DNA of 61,649 nucleotides, taken from contig JAIEEQ010000008.1 of the NCBI GenBank assembly GCA_029067355.1, positions 1 through 61,649 of the forward strand. Direction: 5' to 3'. Under the pieces are notes generated by a model, which was not told the origin of the DNA, made no database searches, and was given only the letters and a program-made list of their open reading frames with translations. The position numbers were made by a program, and so were the translations under genes. This stretch comes from Anaeroplasmataceae bacterium (GTDB lineage Bacteria > Bacillota_I > Bacilli_A > Acholeplasmatales > Anaeroplasmataceae). This document shows positions 51,008-61,373 of this stretch, in pieces (the first letter of the stretch is position 1; the number at the start of each line of letters is the position of its first letter).

Positions 51008-53452
51008 ATGAGGTTGAAAAAATTTATAGCAGCAATGCTTTCCATAGCTCTTACAATCGTCTTTGGTTATTTTACATATTATTTTTATAAGAATACTACT
51101 TTATTTTTTGTTTATTTATCTTTAACCATTGTATTTACAGGTTGTTCAGTTGTATTTATAATGCTTGTATTAAATCGAAAGAATGTTGAAAAAATCAAAT
51201 GGTTGGAGAATCGTTTAAATGTATGGAACTCTATTTCACATCATGTTTCTGCCGCTGGTGACGAGGCGTTTACTAAGCTTCCTATTGGTATTATTGTTTA
51301 TGATGCAAATATGGAAGTTAAATGGGCAAATGATTATGCTCGTCAGGTTTTTAAGGATAATTTGATTAATAGTACACTTGATTCTATTACCGCTGGTTTT
51401 ACTGATGAAATAAAAGATGGTAAGGAAAAAATGCTGATTCATGCATTTGATTCTAAATTTGATGTTATTCATAATGTTGAGAATCGAATCTTATATTTCT
51501 TTGATGTTACTTTTAGAGAGGAAACCATTAAAAAATATAATGATCGTATTACAGCTTTTGCATTGATTGACATTGACAATCTTGATGGTTCCTTAAAACG
51601 CTATGATATGCAAGAACAGGCTACAATTCGTGGACAAATTCTTGGCGTTATTTCAGACTGGCTTCACAATCATGGCTGTTGTTTAGAAACTCTTTCTAGC
51701 AATCAAATGTTTGTTGTGTTAGACCATGAAGCGTTAAATAAAATGATTGCAGATAAGTTTTCTGTATTAAATGAGGTACGCGAAATTTCTAATAAAAATC
51801 ACCTGAAAGCTAGTATGTCTATGGGGGTTGCATGTTTTGATGTAGAAGCAGCAGAGCTTGTTACGTTAGCTCAAAATGCAATAGAGCTTGCGGAGAAGCG
51901 TGGTGGAGATCAGGTTGTTGTGAATATACAGAACCAAAAGATTCAGTATTTTGGTGGAAATACAAACTCTTTAGAAAAAAACACCCTAGTTGAAGCACGT
52001 ATTCAGACGATGGCTTTAAGAGAGGCAATTGAGTCTAGTAGTAATGTTTTAATTATGTGTCATGATTTGGCAGATTGTGATGCAATAGGATCAATGCTTG
52101 CGGTTTGGTATTTGGCTAGTACCTCCACAAAGGATTGTAGAATGATCTTTGAGCCAAAGTTAGCAGATGCTACGGTTCAAAAGGTATTTGATAAATTGAA
52201 AAATCATACAGATAAATCAATTTACAGTGCTTTTGTGAATAAATCGCAGGCAAAAGAATTGATACGTCCAGATACTTTACTCATTATGACTGATACCCAG
52301 TCTCCTAGATTGGCAATGTTTCCAGATATCTTAGCACAGGTAGGCAATGTTTCTGTTATAGATCATCATCGTGCTAGTGATGCAGGTTATACTCAGACAG
52401 TTTCTTATTATGTTGAAACCTCTGCATCATCCACAGTTGAATTGGTTTCTGAAATGTTCTTGTTCTATAACAAGACCTTTGAACTAGATCCACTTGTGGC
52501 TTCTATTATGCTTGCAGGTATTGTGGTTGATACCAACAATTTCACTTATCGAACAAGAACAAGAACATTTGAAGCTGCCTCTACATTAAATACGATGGGG
52601 GCAGATATGGTTTTGGTTCGTAGACTATTAAGAGATTCCTATGATGAGGAACGTATATTGGCTGAGGCTATGGTCAATGCTATGATTTATGAGAAAAGAT
52701 TTGCGATTGTGGCAGAGCCAGAGGATAAGCTTATTACTGATCGTACCACTTTAGCAAAAATCTCTGATAAGCTTCTTACGATTGAAGGTATAGAAGCATC
52801 ATTCACTATTGGACGCATTGATAAAACCTATATTGGTATTTCTGCAAGAAGTATTGATATTAATGTTCAGATTATTATGGAAGAAATGGAGGGTGGTGGA
52901 CACTTTAATGCGGCAGCCACTCAAATTAAGGGAACAACAATTGCAGAAGCTAAAGACAAATTAATAGAGATTTTAAAAAGAGATTATGTTGATTTAGGAG
53001 ATGGTAAAATGAAGGTTATTTTAATTGCAGATGTTAAGGGAAAAGGAAAAAAGGATGATATTCTTGATGTGGCAAATGGCTATGGGAACTTCCTTATCAG
53101 TAATAAACTTGCTATATTAGCGTCAGAAGAAAACCTAAAGAAGCTAGCTGCTGAACAGGAGCAGGCTCGTATTGACAACGAAAACAGAAGAAATGTTTTA
53201 GAAAAACTAAAGTCAGAAATTCAGGACAAGTTCATTTCTGTTTACATTAAGGTTGGTGCTGATGGTAAGAATTTTGGACATATAACTACGAAATATATAT
53301 GTGAGGAATTTGAATCTCAGACTGGAATTCATCTGGATAAGAAAAAGGTAGAACTTCCTGCTGAAATTAACTCTGTTGGTATTTTTACAGCAAATGTTCG
53401 TTTGGATAAGGATATTGTAGCAACCTTTGAAATTAATGTTATTGAAAAATAA
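51008..53452 (+). CDS. gdpP-rplI: GdpP-type c-di-AMP phosphodiesterase fused to ribosomal protein bL9
   Basis: This 814-residue fusion protein has two N-terminal membrane helices, then a PAS-like region (about residues 85-160), a degenerate GGDEF domain (about 175-310) and DHH/DHHA1 phosphoesterase domains (about 340-660; [36 protein letters not shown]). These hydrolyse c-di-AMP. A complete bL9 sequence follows without a stop codon ([17 protein letters not shown]... to the end, about 147 residues). The start is ambiguous among GTG 51005, ATG 51008 and TTG 51014, which share the GAGGGTG site. In Bacillus these are separate adjacent genes, gdpP and rplI. See the internal start at 53009. Confidence 0.9.
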   Translation: MRLKKFIAAMLSIALTIVFGYFTYYFYKNTTLFFVYLSLTIVFTGCSVVFIMLVLNRKNVEKIKWLENRLNVWNSISHHVSAAGDEAFTKLPIGIIVYDANMEVKWANDYARQVFKDNLINSTLDSITAGFTDEIKDGKEKMLIHAFDSKFDVIHNVENRILYFFDVTFREETIKKYNDRITAFALIDIDNLDGSLKRYDMQEQATIRGQILGVISDWLHNHGCCLETLSSNQMFVVLDHEALNKMIADKFSVLNEVREISNKNHLKASMSMGVACFDVEAAELVTLAQNAIELAEKRGGDQVVVNIQNQKIQYFGGNTNSLEKNTLVEARIQTMALREAIESSSNVLIMCHDLADCDAIGSMLAVWYLASTSTKDCRMIFEPKLADATVQKVFDKLKNHTDKSIYSAFVNKSQAKELIRPDTLLIMTDTQSPRLAMFPDILAQVGNVSVIDHHRASDAGYTQTVSYYVETSASSTVELVSEMFLFYNKTFELDPLVASIMLAGIVVDTNNFTYRTRTRTFEAASTLNTMGADMVLVRRLLRDSYDEERILAEAMVNAMIYEKRFAIVAEPEDKLITDRTTLAKISDKLLTIEGIEASFTIGRIDKTYIGISARSIDINVQIIMEEMEGGGHFNAAATQIKGTTIAEAKDKLIEILKRDYVDLGDGKMKVILIADVKGKGKKDDILDVANGYGNFLISNKLAILASEENLKKLAAEQEQARIDNENRRNVLEKLKSEIQDKFISVYIKVGADGKNFGHITTKYICEEFESQTGIHLDKKKVELPAEINSVGIFTANVRLDKDIVATFEINVIEK
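53009..53452 (+). CDS. rplI: Probable internally initiated ribosomal protein bL9
   Basis: An in-frame ATG at 53009 within the fusion gene is preceded by TTAGGAGATGG, a strong ribosome binding site with the AGGAG at 52996-53000. Starting there gives a 147-residue protein with the whole length of bL9: [17 protein letters not shown], the N-domain that binds 23S rRNA (NGYGNFLI), a long connecting helix, and a C-domain ending INVIEK. Independent translation would give free L9, needed in more copies than the phosphodiesterase. That this start is used is inferred, not shown. Confidence 0.72.
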   Translation: MKVILIADVKGKGKKDDILDVANGYGNFLISNKLAILASEENLKKLAAEQEQARIDNENRRNVLEKLKSEIQDKFISVYIKVGADGKNFGHITTKYICEEFESQTGIHLDKKKVELPAEINSVGIFTANVRLDKDIVATFEINVIEK

Positions 53453-53463
53453 GGAGGAGCTGT

Positions 53464-54810
53464 ATGCAACAACAGATGCCAAGTGTTCCATGCAACGTTG
53501 AAGCAGAGATTGCTTTAATTGGTTGTATTTTAATGGATGAAAATTTAATTGTTGAGCTTTCAGACCTCTTAATTCCAGATGATTTTTATGATGCAAAAAA
53601 TCGTTTGATTTATCGGACGATGCTAAATTTATCTAAAGAAGGAAAAAGTATTGATGTTACGACTGTTGTTTCTATGCTTGAGGGAAACCATCTTTTAGAA
53701 CAATGTGGTGGGATTGATTATTTATCCTCTATTGCAGACAGAAGCTATTCTACTTTAAATTTTGAATCCTATTGTGATTTAGTAAGCGAGGCTTCTATTA
53801 AGCGTTCAACCATTCAAAAGCTTACAAAGCTGGCTCAAGATGGATATGATAATAAGGTTGATGCTTTTGATTATGTTGATCTTGTTGAAAGAGAAGTCTT
53901 TGAACTATCAAAACGTAGAAAGGTAGATAGTTTCAAACCGATTTCAGTAGTAAGTAAGACGGTTTTAACTAATACAGAGCAGAATTCAAGTCGTACAGAT
54001 GAGGTTGTAGGGCTTGATACTGGATTTGGGTGCTTGAACAAATATACACAAGGCTTTCAACCAGGGCAACTGCTCATATTAGCAGCACGTCCTGCAATGG
54101 GAAAATCCGCGATGGCTATGAATTTGGCTGTTCGTATTGCTAGAGCAAATAAAGGCGGGCATGCTACCGTGGCCATCTTTTCCCTAGAAATGTCAGCAGA
54201 ACAACTGGTTGAAAGAATGATAGCCTGTGATAGTAATATTCGATTAAACAATATTAAAAATGGACGAATTGGCACTAAAAATGATTGGACCCGTTTTAAT
54301 ACGGCATGTAACAATTTGGGGCAGCTGAATCTTTATTTTGATGATTCCTCAGATTCAAGTATTTCTTCCATTCGTGCAAAATGTCGTAAGCTTGCAAGTG
54401 ATACAGGTTTGGATTTTATTGTTATTGATTATTTACAGCTCATTGAAAGTGATAGCGCAAATAGTAGAGCCACTCAGCAGGAACGAGTATCAAAGATTTC
54501 TCGAAGCTTGAAATTGATGGCCAGAGAGCTAAATGTTCCAGTTTTAGCATTATCTCAGCTTTCCCGTGAGGTTGAAAAAAGAGATGATAAAAAGCCTATT
54601 ATGGCAGACTTACGTGACTCTGGATCTATTGAGCAGGATGCTGATATCGTTATGTTTTTGTATCGTGAGGATTATTATAATAAGGCTTCCACAAGGAAGC
54701 AAGAGGCAGATTTGATTATTTCCAAAAACCGTTCTGGCTCAACAAATGACGGACTGCCTTTTATGTTTACTGGGGAATATTCCCGTTTTACAGAAAAGAA
54801 AGAGGATTAA
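53464..54810 (+). CDS. dnaB: Replicative DNA helicase DnaB
   Basis: This 448-residue hexameric replicative helicase has the N-terminal DnaB domain (PCNVEAEIALIGCILMD) and a RecA-like domain. Motifs are ARPAMGKSAMA (Walker A, about residue 207), FSLEMSAEQLVERM, IDYLQLI (Walker B) and QLSREVEKRDDKKP. It lies 11 nt after the gdpP-rplI fusion with an AAGGAGG site, the same order as in Bacillus (where the gene is called dnaC). Confidence 0.97.
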   Translation: MQQQMPSVPCNVEAEIALIGCILMDENLIVELSDLLIPDDFYDAKNRLIYRTMLNLSKEGKSIDVTTVVSMLEGNHLLEQCGGIDYLSSIADRSYSTLNFESYCDLVSEASIKRSTIQKLTKLAQDGYDNKVDAFDYVDLVEREVFELSKRRKVDSFKPISVVSKTVLTNTEQNSSRTDEVVGLDTGFGCLNKYTQGFQPGQLLILAARPAMGKSAMAMNLAVRIARANKGGHATVAIFSLEMSAEQLVERMIACDSNIRLNNIKNGRIGTKNDWTRFNTACNNLGQLNLYFDDSSDSSISSIRAKCRKLASDTGLDFIVIDYLQLIESDSANSRATQQERVSKISRSLKLMARELNVPVLALSQLSREVEKRDDKKPIMADLRDSGSIEQDADIVMFLYREDYYNKASTRKQEADLIISKNRSGSTNDGLPFMFTGEYSRFTEKKED

Positions 54811-54820
54811 GGAGATACCT

Positions 54821-55897
54821 ATGTTAGATCGATTAAAAATCATGGATGCCCGATATGAAGAAATTAATCAGCTTCTATCTGATCCAGAGGTTGTTTGCGA
54901 TGTAAAAAGATTAACAGAGCTTTCCAAGGAACAACGTAGCCTAGAAAAGCCTGTAATGTTATATCGTGAGCAGATAAAATTAGAAAATGCAATACCAGAC
55001 TTAAAGGAAATGAAAAATTCCTCTGATGCAGAAATGGCAGAAATGGCAGCTTTGGAATTAGAAGAAACGACTTCTAGAATTTCTCAAATTGAAGAAGAGG
55101 TTAAAATTCTTTTATTGCCTAAGGATCCTAACGATGAAAAGGATGTTGTTGTTGAAATTCGAGGAGCTGCAGGTGGAGATGAAGCAAATATTTTTGCGGG
55201 AGATTTGTTCCGTATGTATTCTAAATATGCAGAATCTAAGGGATGGAAGATTGAAGTATTAGATGCTATGCCTTCTGAAATGGGTGGTTATTCTCAGATT
55301 CAATTTAAGGTAAGTGGAGAAATGGTGTATTCTTATTTAAAATATGAATCTGGAGCACATCGTGTTCAGAGAGTTCCAGTTACAGAAGCACAGGGACGAA
55401 TCCATACCTCAACCTCAACGGTCTTGGTAATGCCAGAGGCTACGGAGATTGATTTTGAATTAGATATGGCAGAAATCAGAATTGATACCTTTTGTTCCTC
55501 AGGACCTGGAGGACAGGGAGTTAATACAACATATTCAGCAGTTCGTGTAACTCATATTCCAACTGGAATGTTTGTGGCTTGCCAAATTCATCGCTCTCAG
55601 CATGAAAATAAGGCAACAGCACTTGCCTTATTAAAGACAAGAATGTATGATCAAATGATGAGAGAAAAAGAAGAACAGGAGGGGGCAGAACGTCAATCCT
55701 TGATTGGTCGTGGTGATCGTTCTGAAAAAATTAGAACGTATAATTACCCTCAAAACAGAGTCACAGATCATCGAATTGGATTTACGATTAACCGATTAGA
55801 TGCAATTATTGACGGGAAGCTTGATTTGGTAATTGAACAATTGATTAATGAGGATCAAAAGAGAAAATTATCAAGTGGAGAATCCATAAAGTTGTAA
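54821..55897 (+). CDS. prfA: Peptide chain release factor 1
   Basis: This 358-residue RF1 recognises UAA and UAG. The catalytic GGQ is in SSGPGGQGVNTT (about residue 230). A class I RF domain follows, with HRSQHENKATAL and RVTDHRIGFTI, after an N-terminal coiled region. PVTEAQGRIHTSTST carries the codon-recognition segment region. The ATG at 54821 is preferred: an AAGGAGAT site lies 5 nt upstream, and the frame open 25 codons earlier overlaps dnaB. prfA is placed here between dnaB and mfd, not with the usual thymidine kinase/prmC genes. Confidence 0.96.
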   Translation: MLDRLKIMDARYEEINQLLSDPEVVCDVKRLTELSKEQRSLEKPVMLYREQIKLENAIPDLKEMKNSSDAEMAEMAALELEETTSRISQIEEEVKILLLPKDPNDEKDVVVEIRGAAGGDEANIFAGDLFRMYSKYAESKGWKIEVLDAMPSEMGGYSQIQFKVSGEMVYSYLKYESGAHRVQRVPVTEAQGRIHTSTSTVLVMPEATEIDFELDMAEIRIDTFCSSGPGGQGVNTTYSAVRVTHIPTGMFVACQIHRSQHENKATALALLKTRMYDQMMREKEEQEGAERQSLIGRGDRSEKIRTYNYPQNRVTDHRIGFTINRLDAIIDGKLDLVIEQLINEDQKRKLSSGESIKL

Positions 55898-55903
55898 AAA
55901 AAT

Positions 55904-55935
55904 AAGACTTGGTAGTATGCTACTAGGTCTTTTTC
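55904..55935 (+). terminator. Terminator after prfA
   Basis: AAGACTTGGTAG pairs with CTACTAGGTCTT (with G-U pairs) across a TATG loop, followed by TTTTC. It separates prfA from mfd. Confidence 0.85.
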
Positions 55936-55961
55936 GTGTTTATAAGAGGGAGGTGTTATAG

Positions 55962-58900
55962 ATGGATATTTATTCATTATTATTGAAGAGTCCTACTTTG
56001 AAGGAATGCTTTAGTAAGAGTAAAGTTCGTTTAGGCGGAACCTGTGATGATTTTAATATGATGATGCTGGCTTGTGATTTTTATCGAGGGATTTCAAGCA
56101 TTTTTGTCGTTTTACCTAATCTCTACTTGGCTCAAAAATATTATGATGGATTATTAGGATTTGTCAAGGAAGAGGATGTTTTATTTTTTCCTGCTGATGA
56201 GTTAATTTCAGCAGCTATGGTTGCTTCAACAGGGGATTTTTTATTTGAACGTATTCAAACAATATATACACTACTTACAGAGGATAAGAAAATTGTTGTT
56301 ATGAATATTCATGGTGCGCTAAAATATGAACTACCTAAGGAAATTTGGCTAGGTAGTATATTTTCTTTAAAAAAGAATATGACGATAGAAATCCATGATT
56401 TAATGGAACGTCTTTTACGCTTAGGCTATGAGCATGTCTATACAATCACAAAAACGGGTGAATTTTCCAGAAGAGGAAGTATTCTAGATGTCTTTCCTTT
56501 AGGATATGATAGGCCGATTCGTTTAGATTTCTTTGGAGATGAGATTGATACAATTAAATTTTTTGATATGGAAACACAGCGTTCCCTAGAGGAAACCATT
56601 CAGTGTGGAATTCTTCCAGTTACAGAATTTATATATGATTCAGCTGACTTTATGGTGGCAAAGAAGAGGATTTTATCCTTTATGGATCAGTATAAGCTGT
56701 CTTCTATTGAAGAGGATCAATTCAAAAAGGATTTATTTTTGCTAGAAAATCATCAAAATTTAGATAATATTTCTCGATATATGGAATTTTTTAATACAGG
56801 GATAACCACGATATTTAGCTTTATAGAGCAGAAAAGAATTCATGTGATTGATCCTGTAAAATCAAGAGAGATGTATGATCAGCTAGTCCTTGATTTAAAT
56901 GAGTATTGTGGAAGAATTGGTGGATATAGTCTAGCCAATATGAAATTATTTGAAAACATTGATTGTATAATGAATCAGACCAATGTAATGATTGAAGGGC
57001 TTCGTACAATCGCATCCATTGATTATACCATAGGAGCAAAGGAGATTTCTGCATATCGAGCAAAGGAAAAAGCAATCCTTGATGATTTTAAAAGGATGCA
57101 ACATAATAAATATATCATCTTTAGTTATACTGATGAGGAACGTTTTAAACGATTATTAGAGGTATGTCTTGAGGAACATATTTTTTTAGTTAAAATTAAT
57201 GACATTTCTGAAATAGATTATGGACAAATTAATTGTATCTATGGAAAATATCCAGCCTTTGATATGATTTATGATGGCATTATCTTTTTGAATGAGGAAG
57301 CCTTATTTGAGGTATCCTATGCTCCAAGAAAGGCCAGATATAAATCAATTTATAAGAATGCTATTAAAATTTCAAAGTATGATGAATTAGAGGTTGGAGA
57401 TTACGTTGTACATTATGACTATGGTATAGGAAAGTATCTTGGGATGAAAACTATGGAGAATGAAGGGATTAAACGAGATTTTCTATATGTTATGTACAAT
57501 AAGGGCTCTAGTCTTTATATTCCTTTAGAACAAATTTCTTCCATTATGAAGTATGCTTCAAAAGAAGTAGAGGGAGTTAAGCTTCATGAAATTGGTTCCA
57601 CAGCCTGGGCAAGAACCAAAGCCAAGGTGAGAAAAAGAGTTCATGACATTTCTGGAGATTTGATTAAGCTTTATGCTGCTAGACAAAATGCAAAGGGGTT
57701 TGAATTTTTACAAGATACAACAGAACAAATCAGCTTTGAGGCAGATTTTGCTTATGAACTAACCCCAGATCAAAAAAATGCGATTGAAGCAGTTAAAGCA
57801 GATATGGAATCGCCAAGACCAATGGATCGACTCATTTGTGGTGATGTTGGCTATGGTAAAACAGAGGTTGCAATGCGTGCAGCCTTCAAAGCGGTTTATA
57901 GTGGAAAGCAGGTTTCTGTGCTTGCACCAACTACCATTTTGGCAAGTCAGCATCATAGAACATTTAAGGATCGTATGGAGGATTATGGAATTCGTGTTGA
58001 GCTTTTAAATCGTTTTGTTCCAGCATCTAAACAGAAACAAATTTTAGCGGATTTGAAAAAGGGTGGTGTAGATATAATTATTGGAACTCACCGCTTATTA
58101 TCTAAAGAAGTTGTTTATAAGGATTTGGGGCTACTCATTGTAGATGAGGAGCAACGCTTTGGGGTAACGCATAAGGAAAAAATTAAAGAACTGAAGGTTA
58201 ATATAGATTGTATTACCTTATCTGCAACTCCAATTCCTAGAACCCTTCAAATGTCTATGCTTGGACTTAAGGACTTATCAATGATTGAAACTCCTCCTAA
58301 AAATAGATATCCTGTTCAAACCTATGTTTTAGAGCGGAATGACCGGATTATTACAGATGCAATTGAACGAGAGCTTTCTCGCGGAGGACAGGTTTTTTAC
58401 CTATACAATTTTGTTGAAACAATAGAAGAAATGGAAGTTAAACTAAAAAAATTAGTTCCTATGGCAAGGATTTGTGTAGGGCATGGTAGACTAACTCATG
58501 ATCAACTAGAAAACAGAATTCGTGATTTTATTAATCATGAATATGATGTTTTACTTTGCACGACAATAATTGAAACAGGGATTGATATGCCAGACACAAA
58601 CACATTAATTATACATAATGCAAATCGTTTGGGTCTTGCTCAGCTTTATCAAATAAGGGGACGTGTTGGTAGATCAAATAAGATTGCTTACGCATATATG
58701 ATGTATGAGCCTAGAAAACGACTTACAGAAGAGGCAGAAAAAAGACTAGAAACAATCAAAGAATTTAATGAACTAGGTAGTGGATTTAAAATTGCTATGC
58801 GTGATTTATCTATTCGTGGTAGTGGAGATTTACTTGGAGAGGAACAGTCAGGCTTTGTCGAATCGGTTGGATTAGATATGTATTTGAAGATATTAAATGA

Positions 58901-59396
58901 AGAAATTCAAAACATTTCTGCTCATCCTGAGGATCCAGTAGATATTTCAATTGCCACTCCCTTTGTATCAAGAACCATTTCTAAGGAATATATTGAAAAT
59001 GAGGATGTACGAATAGAAATCCATAAAAAGATAGATAAATTAAAGACTTTGAAGGCTTTACAGGTATTAGAGCTTGAGCTAAAGGATCGCTTTGGTAAAA
59101 TAGAAGAAGAACTATCATTATATATGTATGAAAAACTAATGAAAAATTATTGTAAAAAATTAGAAATTTATAAAATTGACACAACAAACAAAAGATATTA
59201 TGATTTCATATTTACTGAAGAAAAGACAAGTCAGCTTGATGGAAATTTCTTATTTACAGAAATGTTGAAGTATTCCAATTTAAAGTTAACCTATGCAAAT
59301 AGTGAAATTCATATCTTATTAGATATACAAGGACGAAACAAAATAGATTATTTTAAAGAAATATGCCATTATTTTCAAGATATAGATAAATGTTGA
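55962..59396 (+). CDS. mfd: Transcription-repair coupling factor
   Basis: This 1144-residue Mfd removes stalled RNA polymerase and recruits UvrA. The UvrB-like N-terminal domains cover about residues 1-340. The RNA-polymerase-interacting CarD-like domain is at about 475-535 ([18 protein letters not shown]). The RecG-like translocase has [11 protein letters not shown] (about 626), DEEQRFGV (about 727), [12 protein letters not shown] and QIRGRVGRS. The C-terminal TRCF domain follows. The length is typical. A GGGAGGTG site precedes the ATG. In Bacillus mfd is followed by spoVT; here a short exported protein follows. Confidence 0.97.
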   Translation: MDIYSLLLKSPTLKECFSKSKVRLGGTCDDFNMMMLACDFYRGISSIFVVLPNLYLAQKYYDGLLGFVKEEDVLFFPADELISAAMVASTGDFLFERIQTIYTLLTEDKKIVVMNIHGALKYELPKEIWLGSIFSLKKNMTIEIHDLMERLLRLGYEHVYTITKTGEFSRRGSILDVFPLGYDRPIRLDFFGDEIDTIKFFDMETQRSLEETIQCGILPVTEFIYDSADFMVAKKRILSFMDQYKLSSIEEDQFKKDLFLLENHQNLDNISRYMEFFNTGITTIFSFIEQKRIHVIDPVKSREMYDQLVLDLNEYCGRIGGYSLANMKLFENIDCIMNQTNVMIEGLRTIASIDYTIGAKEISAYRAKEKAILDDFKRMQHNKYIIFSYTDEERFKRLLEVCLEEHIFLVKINDISEIDYGQINCIYGKYPAFDMIYDGIIFLNEEALFEVSYAPRKARYKSIYKNAIKISKYDELEVGDYVVHYDYGIGKYLGMKTMENEGIKRDFLYVMYNKGSSLYIPLEQISSIMKYASKEVEGVKLHEIGSTAWARTKAKVRKRVHDISGDLIKLYAARQNAKGFEFLQDTTEQISFEADFAYELTPDQKNAIEAVKADMESPRPMDRLICGDVGYGKTEVAMRAAFKAVYSGKQVSVLAPTTILASQHHRTFKDRMEDYGIRVELLNRFVPASKQKQILADLKKGGVDIIIGTHRLLSKEVVYKDLGLLIVDEEQRFGVTHKEKIKELKVNIDCITLSATPIPRTLQMSMLGLKDLSMIETPPKNRYPVQTYVLERNDRIITDAIERELSRGGQVFYLYNFVETIEEMEVKLKKLVPMARICVGHGRLTHDQLENRIRDFINHEYDVLLCTTIIETGIDMPDTNTLIIHNANRLGLAQLYQIRGRVGRSNKIAYAYMMYEPRKRLTEEAEKRLETIKEFNELGSGFKIAMRDLSIRGSGDLLGEEQSGFVESVGLDMYLKILNEEIQNISAHPEDPVDISIATPFVSRTISKEYIENEDVRIEIHKKIDKLKTLKALQVLELELKDRFGKIEEELSLYMYEKLMKNYCKKLEIYKIDTTNKRYYDFIFTEEKTSQLDGNFLFTEMLKYSNLKLTYANSEIHILLDIQGRNKIDYFKEICHYFQDIDKC

Positions 59397-59480
59397 ATTT
59401 TGTCGAACGTTTGATTAATATAAGAAAATAAAATAAGCTATAATTAAAGTGAGGATATGAGTAGAAAGGGAGTGGCAAGT

Positions 59481-59960
59481 GTGAAGAAAAAGTTTGGCTT
59501 TATTATCAGTCTTTTAAGCTTAGGAATTGTATTTTTTGGAATAGGGATAATCTTTTTAGTGGATTATTCAGTTAAGCAGAACCCTTATAGTAGACCAGAG
59601 CGAAGATATTATTTATATTGGGAAATATTTGATGAATCAAATACACAATATTATTCTTTAGATTATGACAAATTGGTGGTTTTGGAAATAGAGACTCCAT
59701 ATATTATAGAATTATGTTTAAAAGGTGGACCTAGAGATATAAATATAGAGACTATCGTTTTTGAATGTGATTCTTCGATATTTGAAATTGAGTGTATTAC
59801 ACCCTATGATCCAGTATATCCTACAGAATGTTTAGTACAATATTCTCTATATTGTAAAAAGAAAACAGAAAATGTACTTCTCCATATTTATGTAGAAAAT
59901 TATTTAGTTAGAGATTATCCAGAGGATTACTATCAAACAATTAACATTATAATTGAATAA
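59481..59960 (+). CDS. Exported or membrane-anchored hypothetical protein
   Basis: A short protein of about 159 residues has one N-terminal hydrophobic helix (GFIISLLSLGIVFFGIGIIFLV) and a Tyr/Glu/Asp-rich beta-type domain. I do not recognise a family. The GTG at 59481 has an AAAGGGAG site 8-10 nt upstream. An ATG at 59457 (167 residues) is alternative, but its GAGG lies only 2 nt away. A TATAAT at 59439-59444 without a good -35 may be its promoter. A terminator follows. Confidence 0.68.
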   Translation: MKKKFGFIISLLSLGIVFFGIGIIFLVDYSVKQNPYSRPERRYYLYWEIFDESNTQYYSLDYDKLVVLEIETPYIIELCLKGGPRDINIETIVFECDSSIFEIECITPYDPVYPTECLVQYSLYCKKKTENVLLHIYVENYLVRDYPEDYYQTINIIIE

Positions 59961-59964
59961 GGTT

Positions 59965-60000
59965 TTTACCCTATCTTTAGTGGGATAGGGTTTTATTTTG
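59965..60000 (+). terminator. Terminator of the exported-protein gene
   Basis: CCCTATC at 59969-59975 pairs with GATAGGG at 59984-59990, followed by TTTTATTTTG. Confidence 0.85.
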
Positions 60001-60015
60001 TTAGTCGACAGACTC

Positions 60016-60043
60016 ACAAAAAAACCACACGCTAGGCGTGTGG
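60016..60043 (-). terminator. Orphan minus-strand terminator
   Basis: CCACACGC at 60025-60032 and GCGTGTGG at 60036-60043 form a GC-rich 8-bp stem. On the minus strand it is followed by TTTTTTTT. No minus-strand gene is recognised upstream of it, so it may block antisense transcription or mark a lost gene. Confidence 0.6.
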
Positions 60044-60147
60044 ATTGTTATTTTTATAATGAACAGGATTGTTTCGTCAAACTTTTTTTGATTTAAACGA
60101 ATTATGCATATGTTATAATAAAAGAAAAAAGTAGAGTGAGGGAAAGG

Positions 60148-60519
60148 ATGGAGATATAAGTTCTACATAGATTGATGAGAATATAGCAAATAATTATCCC
60201 AATTACACCTTAGAGGACAAGGTACAGCCTATCAGCAATAAATTTGATTATTCTTATCAACCAAATACAAGCTATTATGTGGTTTTTAAGATGGATGAAA
60301 CCGGAAATACAAATCAAAAAGAGAGGACTTCTGAAGGGAATTATTCAACAAATTCTTGTTTTGCTTTGTTAAGAGAGTGGCAACGAGAAAATTATCTTTC
60401 ACATTTTCCAGAAACGAATATAAATTGAAGAAACGATATTCATTCTACAAAAAATACCTTTTGATAGTCATGAAAAATATATTTCTGTTTTAAATGATGA
60501 GAATTTTGACATTCTTTAA
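60148..60519 (+). pseudogene. Decayed reading frame, unknown family
   Basis: Three consecutive pieces in different frames read as one protein. They are an ATG at 60148 with a GAGGGAAAGG-like site that meets a stop after three codons; an open stretch at 60171-60428 (ENIANNYPNYTLEDKVQPIS... to FPETNIN); and a shifted continuation to 60519 (IEETIFILQKIPFDS...NFDIL). Reading across at least two frame breaks gives about 115 residues with normal codon use. It is probably a pseudogene, unless the sequence has errors. No family was recognised. Confidence 0.55.
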
Positions 60520-60560
60520 TAAATTCTACATTTATGTGGCATAATAGTTATGGTGATATA

Positions 60561-61226
60561 ATGAAGAAATTATATGTAAGTATATTATTTTTGATATTAT
60601 TTGTCATTTCTTTGCCAATAAATGCTACGGGAGATATCATCTATCAGGGGGATTCTCACTCCAACCATATTTATTTGACCTTTGATGATGGATATTCTGC
60701 TAAAAATACAAAAAAAATATTAGATACTTTATTAGAAAAGGATGTTCCAGCGACCTTTTTTATAGAAGGCGAATTTCTTGTTCATAATCCAGTTTTAATT
60801 AGAAGAATTGCTAGTGAACAGACATTAGCTAATCATACGTTTTCCCATAAAGATATCACGAAAATGAGTAATGAAGTTTTCAAAAAGGATATTCAAAGAT
60901 TTGAAGAAGAGGCTGTAAGAATTACAGGAAAACCAGTAACGAAGTATTTTAGACCACCTATGGGATTTATTAATCAACCTAAGAGAGCTATTCTAGATTC
61001 TATGGGATATAAGATATTTAAATGGGATGTCAGTTATTATGACTATGTTTATTATGATGATAGAGGAATAGACTATGCATTAAATAATATTATGAAGCAA
61101 ACACAAAATGGATCAATTATATTGATGCATACTCTTACAAAATCTAATGCAAATGTATTAGGTACTGCTATTGATCAACTGCGAGCGAAGGGGTTTGTTT
61201 TTGCAGATTTAAGTGAGTTAGTATAA
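60561..61226 (+). CDS. Polysaccharide deacetylase, PdaA-like
   Basis: This 221-residue NodB-fold deacetylase has a signal peptide (residues 1-23). Catalytic motifs are TFDDGY (about residue 40; catalytic and metal Asp), NHTFSH (metal His, about 91-95), RPPMGF (about 130) and ILMHT (about 187). The C-terminal half closely follows Bacillus PdaA, with the same order KWDVSYYDYVYYDDRG / MKQTQNGSIILMHT / NANVLGTAIDQLRAKGF. PdaA makes muramic delta-lactam in spore cortex, so a sporulation role is likely. The ATG at 60561 fits the ATGGTGAT site. Confidence 0.85.
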   Translation: MKKLYVSILFLILFVISLPINATGDIIYQGDSHSNHIYLTFDDGYSAKNTKKILDTLLEKDVPATFFIEGEFLVHNPVLIRRIASEQTLANHTFSHKDITKMSNEVFKKDIQRFEEEAVRITGKPVTKYFRPPMGFINQPKRAILDSMGYKIFKWDVSYYDYVYYDDRGIDYALNNIMKQTQNGSIILMHTLTKSNANVLGTAIDQLRAKGFVFADLSELV

Positions 61227-61247
61227 GCGGTGAGTGTATTGTGAATT

Positions 61248-61272
61248 AAAAGGCCTTTTAAAGGCTTTTTTA
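61248..61272 (+). terminator. Terminator after the PdaA-like gene
   Basis: GCCTT at 61253-61257 pairs with AAGGC at 61261-61265, extended by A/T pairs, and is followed by TTTTTTA. Confidence 0.7.
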
Positions 61273-61327
61273 TGTTTTATAGGTGTATCCTTGTAAAATA
61301 GCTTTATTCAAGTAATGTCGGTTATAA

Positions 61328-61356
61328 TTGACATTTTGTCGTCTATGATGTATAAT
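61328..61356 (+). promoter_or_regulatory. Consensus SigA promoter of the last gene
   Basis: TTGACA at 61328-61333 and TATAAT at 61351-61356 match consensus, with a 17-bp spacer. Confidence 0.85.
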
Positions 61357-61373
61357 GGAACATGGAGGGAAAA

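Noticed and set aside
54746-54820. 25-codon extension of prfA into dnaB
   Set aside because: The ATG at 54821 has a good ribosome binding site and matches the normal RF1 N-terminus.
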